Virus record (IMG/VR): IMGVR_UViG_3300025000_000288
Span: 1-33,832 of that record
DNA from: a virus
DNA: 33,832 bases
Reading direction: 5' to 3' (one strand)
Positions within the stretch are counted from its first letter, which is position 1; each line of letters opens with the position of its first letter. The notes beneath the pieces were generated by a model. That model made no database searches and was not told the DNA's origin. It worked only from the letters and a program-made list of their open reading frames with translations. The position numbers were made by a program, and so were the translations under genes. Below, one piece after another: positions 24,060 to 29,657 of the stretch.

Positions 24060-24413
24060 TCAATACAGCCACACCGCATTTGCCTTGCCGCGGTCGCAAT
24101 CAACATGGATAAACGTCCGGCTGATGCCGATGCGCCGGAACCCCGCGGAAATCAACGCAAACAGCACCTTCTCCCGCAGCCTGTCGCCCCGCGCCGCGAT
24201 ATCCGCCGCCATGCCGGCCAGGTGCGCGCTGCCGGCCACCCCGCCGATTATGGCGTTATGGCTGGCGCAGCGGTATCCCGAGGTCACTTCGAACGGCACG
24301 CCGGCCATCCCCCTGGCCGCATCGAGCATGCCCAGGAACCGGTCATCCATGGCCACGGCGCCGCAGCACGGGCAAAAAAATTCGGCAAGGGTGAAGTGGT
24401 CGAGATTGATCAT
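24060..24413 (-). CDS. M15 family endolysin (D-Ala-D-Ala carboxypeptidase type)
   Basis: 117 aa from ATG 24413, supported by GAGG six bases upstream. Peptidase_M15_3 family: TSGYRCASHNAIIGG (43-58), SAHLAGMAADI (His64, Asp71) and FIHVD (His103) give the zinc ligands His-Asp-His. Such phage proteins cut peptidoglycan cross-links at the end of infection. A CPCCG pair near residues 14-18 at the N-terminus is often seen in this subgroup. It is the first gene after a leader hairpin and candidate promoter. Confidence 0.9.
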   Translation of the reverse strand: MINLDHFTLAEFFCPCCGAVAMDDRFLGMLDAARGMAGVPFEVTSGYRCASHNAIIGGVAGSAHLAGMAADIAARGDRLREKVLFALISAGFRRIGISRTFIHVDCDRGKANAVWLY

Positions 24414-24431
24414 GCGCATCCTCGCGGAAAT

Positions 24432-24466
24432 GCGCCGGCGGGAGGGTCGCCCCGTCCCGCCGGCGC
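24432..24466 (-). promoter_or_regulatory. 12-bp GC hairpin in the endolysin leader
   Basis: GCGCCGGCGGGA at 24432-24443 pairs perfectly with TCCCGCCGGCGC at 24455-24466. It ends 18 bases before the endolysin start codon and leaves the GAGG ribosome site free. There is no U run after it, so it is more likely an mRNA-stability or translation-control element than a terminator. Confidence 0.5.
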
Positions 24467-24497
24467 TTGACGGGAGATGAGTGTCACTTACATGATC

Positions 24498-24518
24498 ACT
24501 ATAGCCGGATGATATCCG
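24498..24518 (-). promoter_or_regulatory. Candidate promoter with overlapping dyad before the lysis genes
   Basis: Minus strand -10 TATAGT (24503-24498), five of six bases of consensus, with no good -35. Just upstream is the dyad CGGAT-ATC-ATCCG (24518-24506). A good -10 lacking a -35 next to a dyad suits an activator-dependent promoter such as those used by Mor/C proteins of Mu, although the dyad here is closer to the -10 than in Mu. Confidence 0.35.
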
Positions 24519-24552
24519 TGGTGTCTTGTAAAGAGGTTTGGAAAAACAAGGA

Positions 24553-24590
24553 GATGAACGTTCAAGCGTTTAAGTGCTTGAACGTTCATC
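24553..24590 (-). terminator. Probable terminator after the antirepressor operon
   Basis: Perfect 15-bp stem (24553-24567 with 24576-24590) with an 8-base loop. On the minus strand it is followed by TCCTTGTTTTT. It lies 37 bases after the stop at 24627 and before the lysis promoter, so it should separate the two transcripts. Confidence 0.7.
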
Positions 24591-24626
24591 GAGGTGGGGA
24601 AGGGAAAGCGTTTCAGCGTTGGAACA

Positions 24627-24788
24627 TTACTTCACGGCCCGCAGCTCCTGTCGCCGGTTCGCCTGCTTGTTCAGCTCGGCCTGCATGGTCCGCATCCAGG
24701 TCAATACCAGGTCGAGCCGTTCCTTGAGATTGACCACGGCACCCATGGCCATGGTGAGCTGATCGTCAATCTTGCGTTGTTGGCTCAT
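24627..24788 (-). CDS. 53-aa helical protein, in-frame internal start
   Basis: Starts at ATG 24788 with GGAGGT six bases upstream, an excellent site. Encodes MSQQRKIDDQLTMAMGAVVN, then a helical stretch with LKERLDLVLTWMRTMQAEL. It is in the same frame as the antirepressor-like gene, so it can also be made as the tail of that protein. The ATG overlaps the stop of the +1-frame mini-gene (ATGA). Likely a separate small protein. Function unknown. Confidence 0.6.
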   Translation of the reverse strand: MSQQRKIDDQLTMAMGAVVNLKERLDLVLTWMRTMQAELNKQANRRQELRAVK

Positions 24789-25469
24789 GCGTCCACCTCC
24801 ACCTCGGTTTCCGGTTTGATGGACAGGCCGCGGACCACCGGCGCCGGCCGCCGGCCGTGCGGCAGCCGCATGGTCTCGAAGGAAGTCTTCACCCGGCTCT
24901 GCCCTGGGCTTCGTGCCATTGGCCCGCTCGATGGCCTTCTCCAGCAGGCCTGATTCAAGGCGGTAAATGATGGTGGTCAGCTTGTCTACCATATTGAGCA
25001 AGTCGGCAACGGGTGCCGGCTTCGGCTGGCTTGGATTGCCGAAAGCGCCGAAAAACTTTTCATAGAGCTCATCACCAATCACATCCCGGAAAGAATTGAT
25101 TGACGTGGCTGCCTCTTCCAGAGTGGAGAAGGCCCTCATGATCTGCACCGCCCTGGCGGCGGCCACCGGACTCTTAAGCACCGCAGACAGCATATTTGCT
25201 CCCATGCGGGTGAAAGCCATCGGGCGATATTGCTCTCCGGCATAAAATTTGGTCACATTTTGTGACCGAATTATTTCTACCTCTTCCGCAGAAAGCCGGA
25301 AGCAGAAATCTGGCTTCGGGAATCTTTCCTGGTTTCGCTTAACCGCCTGGTTTACCTGCTTTGCGCTCACCTCGTACACTTCTGCAGCATCCTGGGCCAG
25401 CATTACCGGAGGGCGATTCGGCAGGTTGATAATCTTGTTCTGGATGTCTTTAATGGTTAACTCATTCAT
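24627..25469 (-). CDS. ORF6N-domain antirepressor-like protein
   Basis: 280 aa from ATG 25469, with AGGAGG seven bases upstream; an earlier GTG is less likely. Residues 14 to 115 match the ORF6N domain of phage antirepressors: VMLAQDAAEVYEVSAKQVNQ, then RFPKPDFCFRLSAEEVE, then MAFTRMGANMLSAVLKS. A helical part follows (LLNMVDKLTTIIYRLESGLLEKAIERANG). From about 188 to 227 the sequence turns into Arg/Ala/Gly/Pro-rich text that is out of register with a better frame, and then runs into the 53-aa protein. The original stop may have been lost by an indel. It is preceded by a C4-like RNA and leader, as in P1/P22 ant genes. Confidence 0.75.
   Translation of the reverse strand: MNELTIKDIQNKIINLPNRPPVMLAQDAAEVYEVSAKQVNQAVKRNQERFPKPDFCFRLSAEEVEIIRSQNVTKFYAGEQYRPMAFTRMGANMLSAVLKSPVAAARAVQIMRAFSTLEEAATSINSFRDVIGDELYEKFFGAFGNPSQPKPAPVADLLNMVDKLTTIIYRLESGLLEKAIERANGTKPRAEPGEDFLRDHAAAARPAAGAGGPRPVHQTGNRGGGGRMSQQRKIDDQLTMAMGAVVNLKERLDLVLTWMRTMQAELNKQANRRQELRAVK
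24785..24919 (-). CDS. 44-aa basic mini-gene in the +1 frame of the ORF6N gene
   Basis: ATG 24919 to TGA 24785. The product MARSPGQSRVKTSFETMRLP continues with GRRPAPVVRGLSIKPETEVEVDA. It looks far more protein-like than the same DNA read in the ORF6N frame. Its stop overlaps the ATG of the next gene. It has no clear ribosome site, so it may depend on the upstream gene. Function unknown. Confidence 0.45.
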   Translation of the reverse strand: MARSPGQSRVKTSFETMRLPHGRRPAPVVRGLSIKPETEVEVDA

Positions 25470-25476
25470 GTTGCTA

Positions 25477-25592
25477 CCTCCTGGAGAAAAAAGTAATTCA
25501 CCGCCCACTTGCTACCAACAAAAAAAGGCGGAACCTGGCAGGTTGGTAGACCGGTCTCCAGGAGTCGGCTGCCCTTGCGGGCACCTGCCAGG
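25477..25592 (-). promoter_or_regulatory. Leader of the ORF6N gene with C4 target sites and switchable hairpins
   Basis: The leader holds CTACCAACC (25549-25541, site a) and TCCGCCT (25532-25526, site b), which are exact complements of two segments of the upstream RNA. Site a can also pair with a local GTTGGTAG (25518-25511). A 10-bp stem (25534-25543 with 25583-25592), followed after seven bases by a U7 run, competes with it. Ribosome site AGGAGG at 25482-25477. The layout suggests a leader whose folding decides expression of the antirepressor. Confidence 0.6.
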
Positions 25593-25626
25593 CCCGCCCT
25601 ATAAAGTGCTGGCCTGGTTGTGGACA

Positions 25627-25656
25627 CAAAAAAACCGCCGTAATGCTGCTGGCGGT
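25627..25656 (-). terminator. Intrinsic terminator of the C4-like RNA
   Basis: On the minus strand ACCGCC (25656-25651), an 11-base loop, GGCGGT (25639-25634), then a run of T. The flanks GGACACA and TGTGTCC can pair as well. It is a textbook intrinsic terminator and lies between the early genes and the antirepressor gene. Confidence 0.75.
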
Positions 25657-25730
25657 GTGTCCGCCTGAAGATGATCCGGGCTACCAACCCGGCCACGGAT
25701 TTTGCCGTGGCATGATTATCGTAGCCCGTG
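25627..25730 (-). ncRNA. C4-like antisense RNA
   Basis: About 104 bases on the minus strand. Outer stem CGGGCTAC/GTAGCCCG (25728-25721 with 25684-25677) encloses a 7-bp hairpin GCCACGG/CCGTGGC. Next come GGTTGGTAG (25689-25681, a') and AGGCGGA (25666-25660, b'), then a terminator hairpin with a U7 run. Both a' and b' are exact complements of sites a and b in the leader of the ORF6N gene. This is the arrangement of the C4 RNA that represses ant in P1/P7/P22-type phages. Assignment is by architecture; I could not run a covariance search. No strong promoter was found in front of it. Confidence 0.55.
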
Positions 25731-25740
25731 GCGTTTTTTT
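25677..25740 (+). terminator. Possible + strand terminator
   Basis: Read on the + strand, the same 8-bp stem CGGGCTAC/GTAGCCCG with its inner hairpin is followed by TGGCG and TTTTTTT (25734-25740). It could stop + strand transcription, but no active + strand gene is seen to its left, so the fold is probably used mainly on the minus strand. Confidence 0.3.
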
Positions 25741-25776
25741 ATGCAAGCGAAAAGTTTGTTGTGGTATCGTCTTGAT

Positions 25777-25941
25777 ATGAAACCACCACACCTTGGCCAC
25801 GCCCACCCGGAAAAATACTACCAAAACAGGTGGTGCCAGGAGCACCACGGCCAGGCAGAGGTGGTGCTGCCCGACCAGACCAGGCTGAACAGTACCATCG
25901 AACACTTCAAACTGCCGGTTGACACCTGGGAAACAAATTAA
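25777..25941 (+). CDS. 54-aa + strand ORF, probable gene remnant
   Basis: The only + strand frame in the window that looks like protein: MKPPHLGHAHPEKYYQNRWC then QEHHGQAEVVLPDQTRLN. From memory this resembles the N-terminal part of a phage/plasmid family with an RWC...GQ.EV.LPD.TR pattern, thought to be nuclease-like, in which the chain continues past TR with an acidic core. Here the ending is short and different, so the gene looks truncated. No ribosome site is visible. Its stop overlaps the stop of the convergent phospholipase-like gene. Confidence 0.4.
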   Translation: MKPPHLGHAHPEKYYQNRWCQEHHGQAEVVLPDQTRLNSTIEHFKLPVDTWETN

Positions 25942-26333
25942 AGCTGAGTTTCCCTCCCAAACCCCCACCGCCACGGGGTCGGCAGCCAGTCCACCCCGCC
26001 TACCCGCACGCCGTTGAACATGATTTCCGCCATCTTCGGCGCCCCTTTCCTGGCAATGCCCATGGCCAGCTGCAGGTCGGCGATCAGCTTGTCTGCCTCG
26101 CTGCCGCCGCACCAGTATTCGATATCATGGAGGAAACAATCTTCGTACATGTCAACCTCCTGCCATTCATCCGGCCAGGATGAGCAGCCGTCGCTCTGAA
26201 ACGGCTTGTCGGGAGGATCGGCCAGAATACGCTCGGCCAGACTGAAGCGCCCATGTTTTTTACAGATAAACAACACCTCGCCCACACTGAGCAACTGCCC
26301 TTTCTTCGGCAGCTCACACTTTTGTTGCGCCAT
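25938..26333 (-). CDS. Phospholipase A2-like protein
   Basis: 131 aa. Residues 48-82 carry the PLA2-type core: DGCSSWPDEW, then DCFLHDIEYWCGG with His69-Asp70, flanking Cys50, Cys66 and Cys75, and an Asp81 that could complete the catalytic pair. The following helix (ADKLIADLQLAMGIARKGAPKMAEIMFNGVRVGG) is typical of short bacterial homologues with a CxxHDxxYW pattern. There is no signal peptide, so action would be cytoplasmic or after lysis. GAGGTG before the ATG. It sits between the Mor-like activator and the antirepressor region. Possible roles are membrane damage in lysis or a defence or competition trait. Confidence 0.6.
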   Translation of the reverse strand: MAQQKCELPKKGQLLSVGEVLFICKKHGRFSLAERILADPPDKPFQSDGCSSWPDEWQEVDMYEDCFLHDIEYWCGGSEADKLIADLQLAMGIARKGAPKMAEIMFNGVRVGGVDWLPTPWRWGFGRETQL

Positions 26334-26394
26334 GTTTCACCTCGTTTTTCTTTTTCCTGCCGCGTCCAGGCTGTTCTGGGATTAATGGTCGTCA

Positions 26395-26739
26395 TCAGAA
26401 CAGCCGCAGCTGTTTTTCCGCTATTTTTTCTGCCCGCACCCGGGCCATGATCCGATAAAACCACTGCTCGGAAATCTGGTATTCCCGGCAGAGTTCCAGC
26501 TTGTTCCGGCCATTGTATTTCCGGTAGATCTCCAGATCGCGCAGCCTGGTCTGCCACTCCTGGCCCTTGGGCACATAGATGTTCAGCCCGGCCCACCGCT
26601 GTCTGGTCCGTTCCGCCGCCGCCACGGCGATCTCCCTGGCTTTTTCCGGATCGATCTTGTACTCGCCAAGCAGTTCGATCAGTTCATCGCGCAGATCGGC
26701 AAGGATCTCCGGATACTTGTCATCCTTTGTTTCCGCCAT
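26395..26739 (-). CDS. mor: Mor-family transcription activator
   Basis: 114 aa from ATG 26739; the longer frame start is within the gemA gene and has a poorer context. The Mor/C family is seen in EILADLRDELIELLGEY, IDPEKAREIAVAAAERTRQRWAGLNIYVPKGQEW and the HTH end RDLEIYRKYNGRNKLELCREYQISEQWFYRIMARVRAE. Mor is the last early gene of Mu and turns on the middle promoter; as no separate C is seen here, this protein may serve both middle and late promoters. It overlaps gemA by 20 bases. Confidence 0.9.
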   Translation of the reverse strand: MAETKDDKYPEILADLRDELIELLGEYKIDPEKAREIAVAAAERTRQRWAGLNIYVPKGQEWQTRLRDLEIYRKYNGRNKLELCREYQISEQWFYRIMARVRAEKIAEKQLRLF

Positions 26740-27169
26740 CTTCACCACCTTTCCCCCGTGCTTTTTCCCTGGCAACCCAGGCCTTGAGTGATTCGATCAC
26801 CATGCTGTGCTGTTCTGGGGCCAGCCACTGAAGCGCATCGACGCCGGTCAGCCGTTTGACGTACTTCACCAGGGCCTCCTCGGATGGATTGCGCAGGGCC
26901 CCGAGATCGCGCAGAGTGAGCCACAGCGCCCTGATCTTGCGGGATCGCGGATCGCGGGCCATGGGCCTGCCGCTTTTCCCCGTTGCCCTGGCCGGCTGCC
27001 AGCCCTTTCGTTGCAGGATGTCCAACAGTTCCCCTACCTGGCGGCTGTTCAGCCTCTTTGATGATTCAACCCGGAAATGCTCCCGCAGCAGATCGCGGTA
27101 CTGCTGATCGGTCAGCCCTACATCCTTGACGGCAATATGGATTTTGGCGTAATCAGCTCTGGTCGGCAT
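26720..27169 (-). CDS. gemA: GemA (Gp16 family) regulatory protein
   Basis: 149 aa with the Gp16 pattern: ADYAKIHIAVKDVGLTDQQYRDLLREHFRVESSKRLNSRQVGELLDILQRKGWQP, then RDPRSRKIRALWLTLRDLGALRNPSEEALVKYVKRLTGVDALQWLAPEQHSMVIESLKAW. In Mu, GemA changes host DNA supercoiling and gene expression and lies just before mor, as here. GAGGAG six bases before the ATG. Confidence 0.92.
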   Translation of the reverse strand: MPTRADYAKIHIAVKDVGLTDQQYRDLLREHFRVESSKRLNSRQVGELLDILQRKGWQPARATGKSGRPMARDPRSRKIRALWLTLRDLGALRNPSEEALVKYVKRLTGVDALQWLAPEQHSMVIESLKAWVAREKARGKGGEDGGNKG

Positions 27170-27395
27170 GGATTCTCCTCATGACAAATACCGGGTCGAG
27201 GCCGGCCTCGGCGAATGCCCGGTTGAGCCTGCTGCGCCAATTTATCTTGGTCAGATGCCAGCCCCGGCAGACCGGGCAGAGGTACGGTTTCAGCTGCAAA
27301 CCTTTGCGGTACATGAATGTGGCCCGCTGCTGGGCGGCATCCTGCGATCCGTATTTTTTCTTATTGCGGCAGGAACGGCAGACATCCTTTTTCAT
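27153..27395 (-). CDS. Small zinc-ribbon protein
   Basis: 80 aa from ATG 27395, overlapping the stop of the previous gene (ATGA). Two Cys pairs: CRSC (about 6-9) and CPVC (about 40-43), the latter followed by RGWHLTK. Basic and Arg/Lys-rich, likely to bind nucleic acid. Such zinc-ribbon proteins are common just before gemA in Mu-like phages. It overlaps gemA by 17 bases. Confidence 0.7.
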   Translation of the reverse strand: MKKDVCRSCRNKKKYGSQDAAQQRATFMYRKGLQLKPYLCPVCRGWHLTKINWRSRLNRAFAEAGLDPVFVMRRIHADQS

Positions 27396-27949
27396 GGCTG
27401 TTTCCTCTCGTGCTGGTGCTTCTCCCTGATTGGCTTGGGCAGCATCAGCCATTCGTTTTCAGGTATGGACGCCCAGTCGGTGGCTGCTTCCGGTTTCCCC
27501 GCATCAAATGAGGAGGTGCGGAAACCGCCGTTGCGCTCGCTCTCGACAATCCGCTTCTCCGTGGCCGCGTCCTCGCGCTCGGCGATGGTGTAGGCCACGT
27601 CCCGCAGGTAGTTGTGGTTCGGCATTGGCCTGGTCAGCTTATCGCGCCGGCCAAGCATTTCATCCATGGCCTGGGCCCAGACGCTGGCCGGGCAGCGGCG
27701 GGCCGGTTTCTTGTCGATCTGGACATGGCCCTTGCCCACGAGCACGGCCAGATCCTGGGCCAGGCGCAGGGCTTTCGCCCAGGAGAGCGCCGACTTTTCC
27801 GGCCGAAACAAACTGAGATACGGCAGCACGATCACCGGCAGCGGCGGCTGCAGCTGGCAGATGACGGCGAGTGTTTTGCGGGCAGCTTCGTCATTGGACA
27901 TGGACTCGGCGGAGTTGGTTGCTCCGCATCCGGGGCAGATCAGTTTCAT
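27392..27949 (-). CDS. CxxC-containing early protein
   Basis: 185 aa. A CPGCGATNSAES zinc-knuckle-like start is followed by a helical region (DEAARKTLAVICQLQPPLPVIVLPYLSLFRPEKSALSWAKALRLAQDLAVLV), then a basic middle and an acidic Glu/Ser-rich C-terminus (SIPENEWLMLPKPIREKHQ). Proteins of this layout occur in early regions of Mu-like phages. Function unknown; possible DNA-binding or replication accessory. GAGGTG before the ATG. Confidence 0.65.
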   Translation of the reverse strand: MKLICPGCGATNSAESMSNDEAARKTLAVICQLQPPLPVIVLPYLSLFRPEKSALSWAKALRLAQDLAVLVGKGHVQIDKKPARRCPASVWAQAMDEMLGRRDKLTRPMPNHNYLRDVAYTIAEREDAATEKRIVESERNGGFRTSSFDAGKPEAATDWASIPENEWLMLPKPIREKHQHERKQP

Positions 27950-28353
27950 TAGATCACCTCAACCAACTTGATATCGTTAAAACTCTTCTCGTAGTGCCGG
28001 CGGATACTGGCCACTGAATCCCATATGGCCGAATAATAATGCACCTTGGTGTCCGGATCTTTTGCGCAGATCTGCTTTCTCCTCTTGGGAGTCATTTTCC
28101 TGAGCAGAATCCTGTCCTTGCTTGAGTAAATGTGCGCGCTCCTTGGACGCAAAAATTTTTGCTCATCAAATTGCATATCAGATCGCAACCAATCTTTATT
28201 GAATTCCCCGGCAACGTAGCTGACAATGCCTAACCTGTTTTTCTTTACGACCTGCTTAACCAGATTAATTTCCTGGCCGTCTACCAGCAATGTGGCAAGC
28301 CCTTTCACCCCTGACAGCGCGATGATCACCTTTTCCCAATCGTCTTTCTTCAT
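27949..28353 (-). CDS. Early protein of unknown function
   Basis: 134 aa from ATG 28353, which overlaps the preceding stop (TGATG). Basic, mixed helix/strand, with KVIIALSGVKGLATLLVDGQEI near the start and KMTPKRRKQICAKDPDTKVHYYSAIWDSVASIRRHYEKSF at the end. No catalytic motif or known domain recognised. It is coupled to both neighbours. Confidence 0.6.
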   Translation of the reverse strand: MKKDDWEKVIIALSGVKGLATLLVDGQEINLVKQVVKKNRLGIVSYVAGEFNKDWLRSDMQFDEQKFLRPRSAHIYSSKDRILLRKMTPKRRKQICAKDPDTKVHYYSAIWDSVASIRRHYEKSFNDIKLVEVI

Positions 28354-28625
28354 CAAGCAGCCTCATCTGTAGTTTTTTTCTTGACCACCAAGGCCGCCAG
28401 CCGGTATTCATAACGTCCCTGGCCGACGCAGCGGGTCTCGATGCGCAGGCCATTATCCCGCAGCTCGGCGATAATGGTGTTGACGGCGCAGACATCGCAG
28501 GCGTGAACAATCTCCCTGGTGCCGTGCCACTCCTCGTCCCGCAGCAGGGCATAAACATCGCTCAGCCGGTCGCTGTTGATCAGATTCGCCGCGTGTATCC
28601 TGTTTTTCCGTTTTGCCATCGCCAT
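28353..28625 (-). CDS. Winged-helix early protein
   Basis: 90 aa from ATG 28625, chosen because it overlaps the previous stop and has GGAGG eight bases upstream. The core LSDVYALLRDEEWHGTREIVHACDVCAVNTIIAELRDNGLRIETRCVGQGRYEYRL is a typical small winged helix: three helices, then a beta wing. Probably a DNA-binding accessory of the early region. The Lys/Thr-rich C-terminal tail is unstructured. Confidence 0.7.
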   Translation of the reverse strand: MAMAKRKNRIHAANLINSDRLSDVYALLRDEEWHGTREIVHACDVCAVNTIIAELRDNGLRIETRCVGQGRYEYRLAALVVKKKTTDEAA

Positions 28626-28819
28626 CAACTGTTCCTCCATTTGCATTTCACCGGGCACCACTCGCCACGGGCCGACCGGCACCACGCCATGGTAGGCCCG
28701 GCCGGCTGGCCGCTGGTTGGGTAGGCCGGGCAGCCCTTGAGGCGGACTTCCCTGGCTGCCGCCGCCTGCTTTTCGCGTTCCCGCTCCTGTTCAAGCCAGG
28801 TTGCCGTGGCGTTTATCAT
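28625..28819 (-). CDS. 64-aa Cys-containing early protein
   Basis: From ATG 28819, with AAGGGG a few bases upstream. Charged helical start (TWLEQEREREKQAAAAREVR), then a Cys-rich end with Cys30, Cys47, Cys55 and Cys59 (CRSARGEWCPVKCKWR), likely a zinc-binding site. It overlaps the end of the preceding gene by 29 bases and the start of the winged-helix gene by one. Similar small proteins occur in the early cluster of Mu-like phages. Confidence 0.6.
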   Translation of the reverse strand: MINATATWLEQEREREKQAAAAREVRLKGCPAYPTSGQPAGPTMAWCRSARGEWCPVKCKWRNS

Positions 28820-29072
28820 AATTCCCCTTAACCCTGGCCAGCGACTCGCTGCCGTCAAACCGATCGCAGATATTGGCCGGATGCACCCGATAGCGCCGCG
28901 AGTTCTCCAGGCCGATAACCAGGCAGCGCGGCTCTGTTTTGCCGAGCGGCAGCCCGTTGCAGCTCTTGGGCTCGAATGCGGCGACATAATGATTGCAGCT
29001 GCCACAGCTCGCGTGGGTGTACCCGCGGCGGTAATGCAATTCTTGTTTGATTTTCAGGTTCGGCACTCCCAT
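28791..29072 (-). CDS. Cys-rich early protein
   Basis: 93 aa with a strong GGAGG site. Cys residues at 23, 26, 38, 50 and 69 (CGSC; KSCNGLPLGKTEPRC; NICDRFDG) may bind zinc or an iron-sulfur cluster. Contains LPLGKTEPRCLVIGLENSRRYRVHPANICDRFDG. No enzyme motif seen. Function unknown. Confidence 0.6.
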   Translation of the reverse strand: MGVPNLKIKQELHYRRGYTHASCGSCNHYVAAFEPKSCNGLPLGKTEPRCLVIGLENSRRYRVHPANICDRFDGSESLARVKGNYDKRHGNLA

Positions 29073-29093
29073 TTCGTCCTCCTCAATGATGTT

Positions 29094-29564
29094 TCATAAC
29101 AGGTGCAGCAGGGCGCGGCGAACTTCCGGCCGTTTGCACGGCTTGCCTTTCCGGTCATATTTGATGTGGAGCAGATGGGCCTGGACGGTTATCGCGGCTG
29201 CCGATCTCCCTGTCAGCAACGGCAGGCAGGCGCCTGTGCCGCCGGCAGGATAGTTTTCCCGCAGGATGCGGCATTCCTCCCCTGTCCAGCTTTTCTTGCG
29301 ATGAACCGACTTTCCGGTTGCTTCTTTCGGTATTTCAGCGGTCATTTCCTTCACCGTTACATTCGCCGGCAGCATCTTCCCGCCGGCCGCTATTTTCTTG
29401 CCGATGGCGCAGTCGATGCAGTTCTCGTGGCGCCGTTCTTCATAGAGGTCAACCCTGCCGCGCTGCGCCTTTTTCTGCCTGGCGAGACAAAGCTTGAAAA
29501 ATGATTCTTTGTTGGAAAGAGCCAGGCCGTTTCCGGCTTCGCGGCAGATGTTCTCGTTTTTCAT
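29094..29564 (-). CDS. Myb/SANT-like HTH protein with N-terminal Cys motif
   Basis: 156 aa. The first half has Cys pairs (ENCIDCAIGKKI). The second half carries a SANT/GcrA-like domain: KSWTGEECRILRENYPAGGTGACLPLLTGRSAAAITVQAHLLHIKY, with Trp and spaced helices as in phage proteins that bind DNA at early promoters. The ribosome site is weak (GGACGAA). A palindrome and hairpin lie just upstream. Likely an early regulator. Confidence 0.7.
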   Translation of the reverse strand: MKNENICREAGNGLALSNKESFFKLCLARQKKAQRGRVDLYEERRHENCIDCAIGKKIAAGGKMLPANVTVKEMTAEIPKEATGKSVHRKKSWTGEECRILRENYPAGGTGACLPLLTGRSAAAITVQAHLLHIKYDRKGKPCKRPEVRRALLHLL

Positions 29565-29590
29565 AAATTCGTCCAGGGCTGCTCGTCAGA

Positions 29591-29610
29591 CCAGGGCCGC
29601 CACGCCCTGG
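29591..29610. repeat. 7-bp hairpin next to the large palindrome
   Basis: CCAGGGC (29591-29597) and GCCCTGG (29604-29610) are inverted with a 6-base loop. No U run on either strand. It forms a tandem pair of hairpins with the palindrome three bases to the right, in the 93-base gap between two early genes. Confidence 0.5.
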
Positions 29611-29612
29611 TG

Positions 29613-29650
29613 ACCGGATCATATTGCCGGCGCCGGCAATATGATCCGGT
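29613..29650. repeat. 38-bp perfect palindrome without a spacer
   Basis: The half ACCGGATCATATTGCCGGC is followed at once by its exact reverse complement. Nineteen matching pairs with no loop are far more than expected by chance. It lies between two early genes, downstream of the 50-aa gene. It may extrude as a cruciform, bind a dimeric protein, or form a strong mRNA hairpin that limits read-through. No U run follows it on either strand. Confidence 0.85.
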
Positions 29651-29657
29651 TTCGCAA

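Noticed and set aside
25466-25696. 76-residue minus strand frame across the antirepressor leader
   Set aside because: It runs through the terminator and both C4 target sites, has no ribosome site and no protein-like pattern; the RNA reading explains the conserved symmetry better.
25677-25730. tRNA-like cloverleaf
   Set aside because: The outer stem and inner hairpin look superficially like a tRNA, but there is no anticodon arm, T-arm or CCA-type end; the complementary target sites point to an antisense RNA.
28625-29005. Longer 126-residue version of the Cys-containing early protein
   Set aside because: The first 60 or so residues lie antiparallel in register with nothing and overlap a better gene (28791-29072) with its own strong ribosome site; the ATG at 28819 has AAGGGG.
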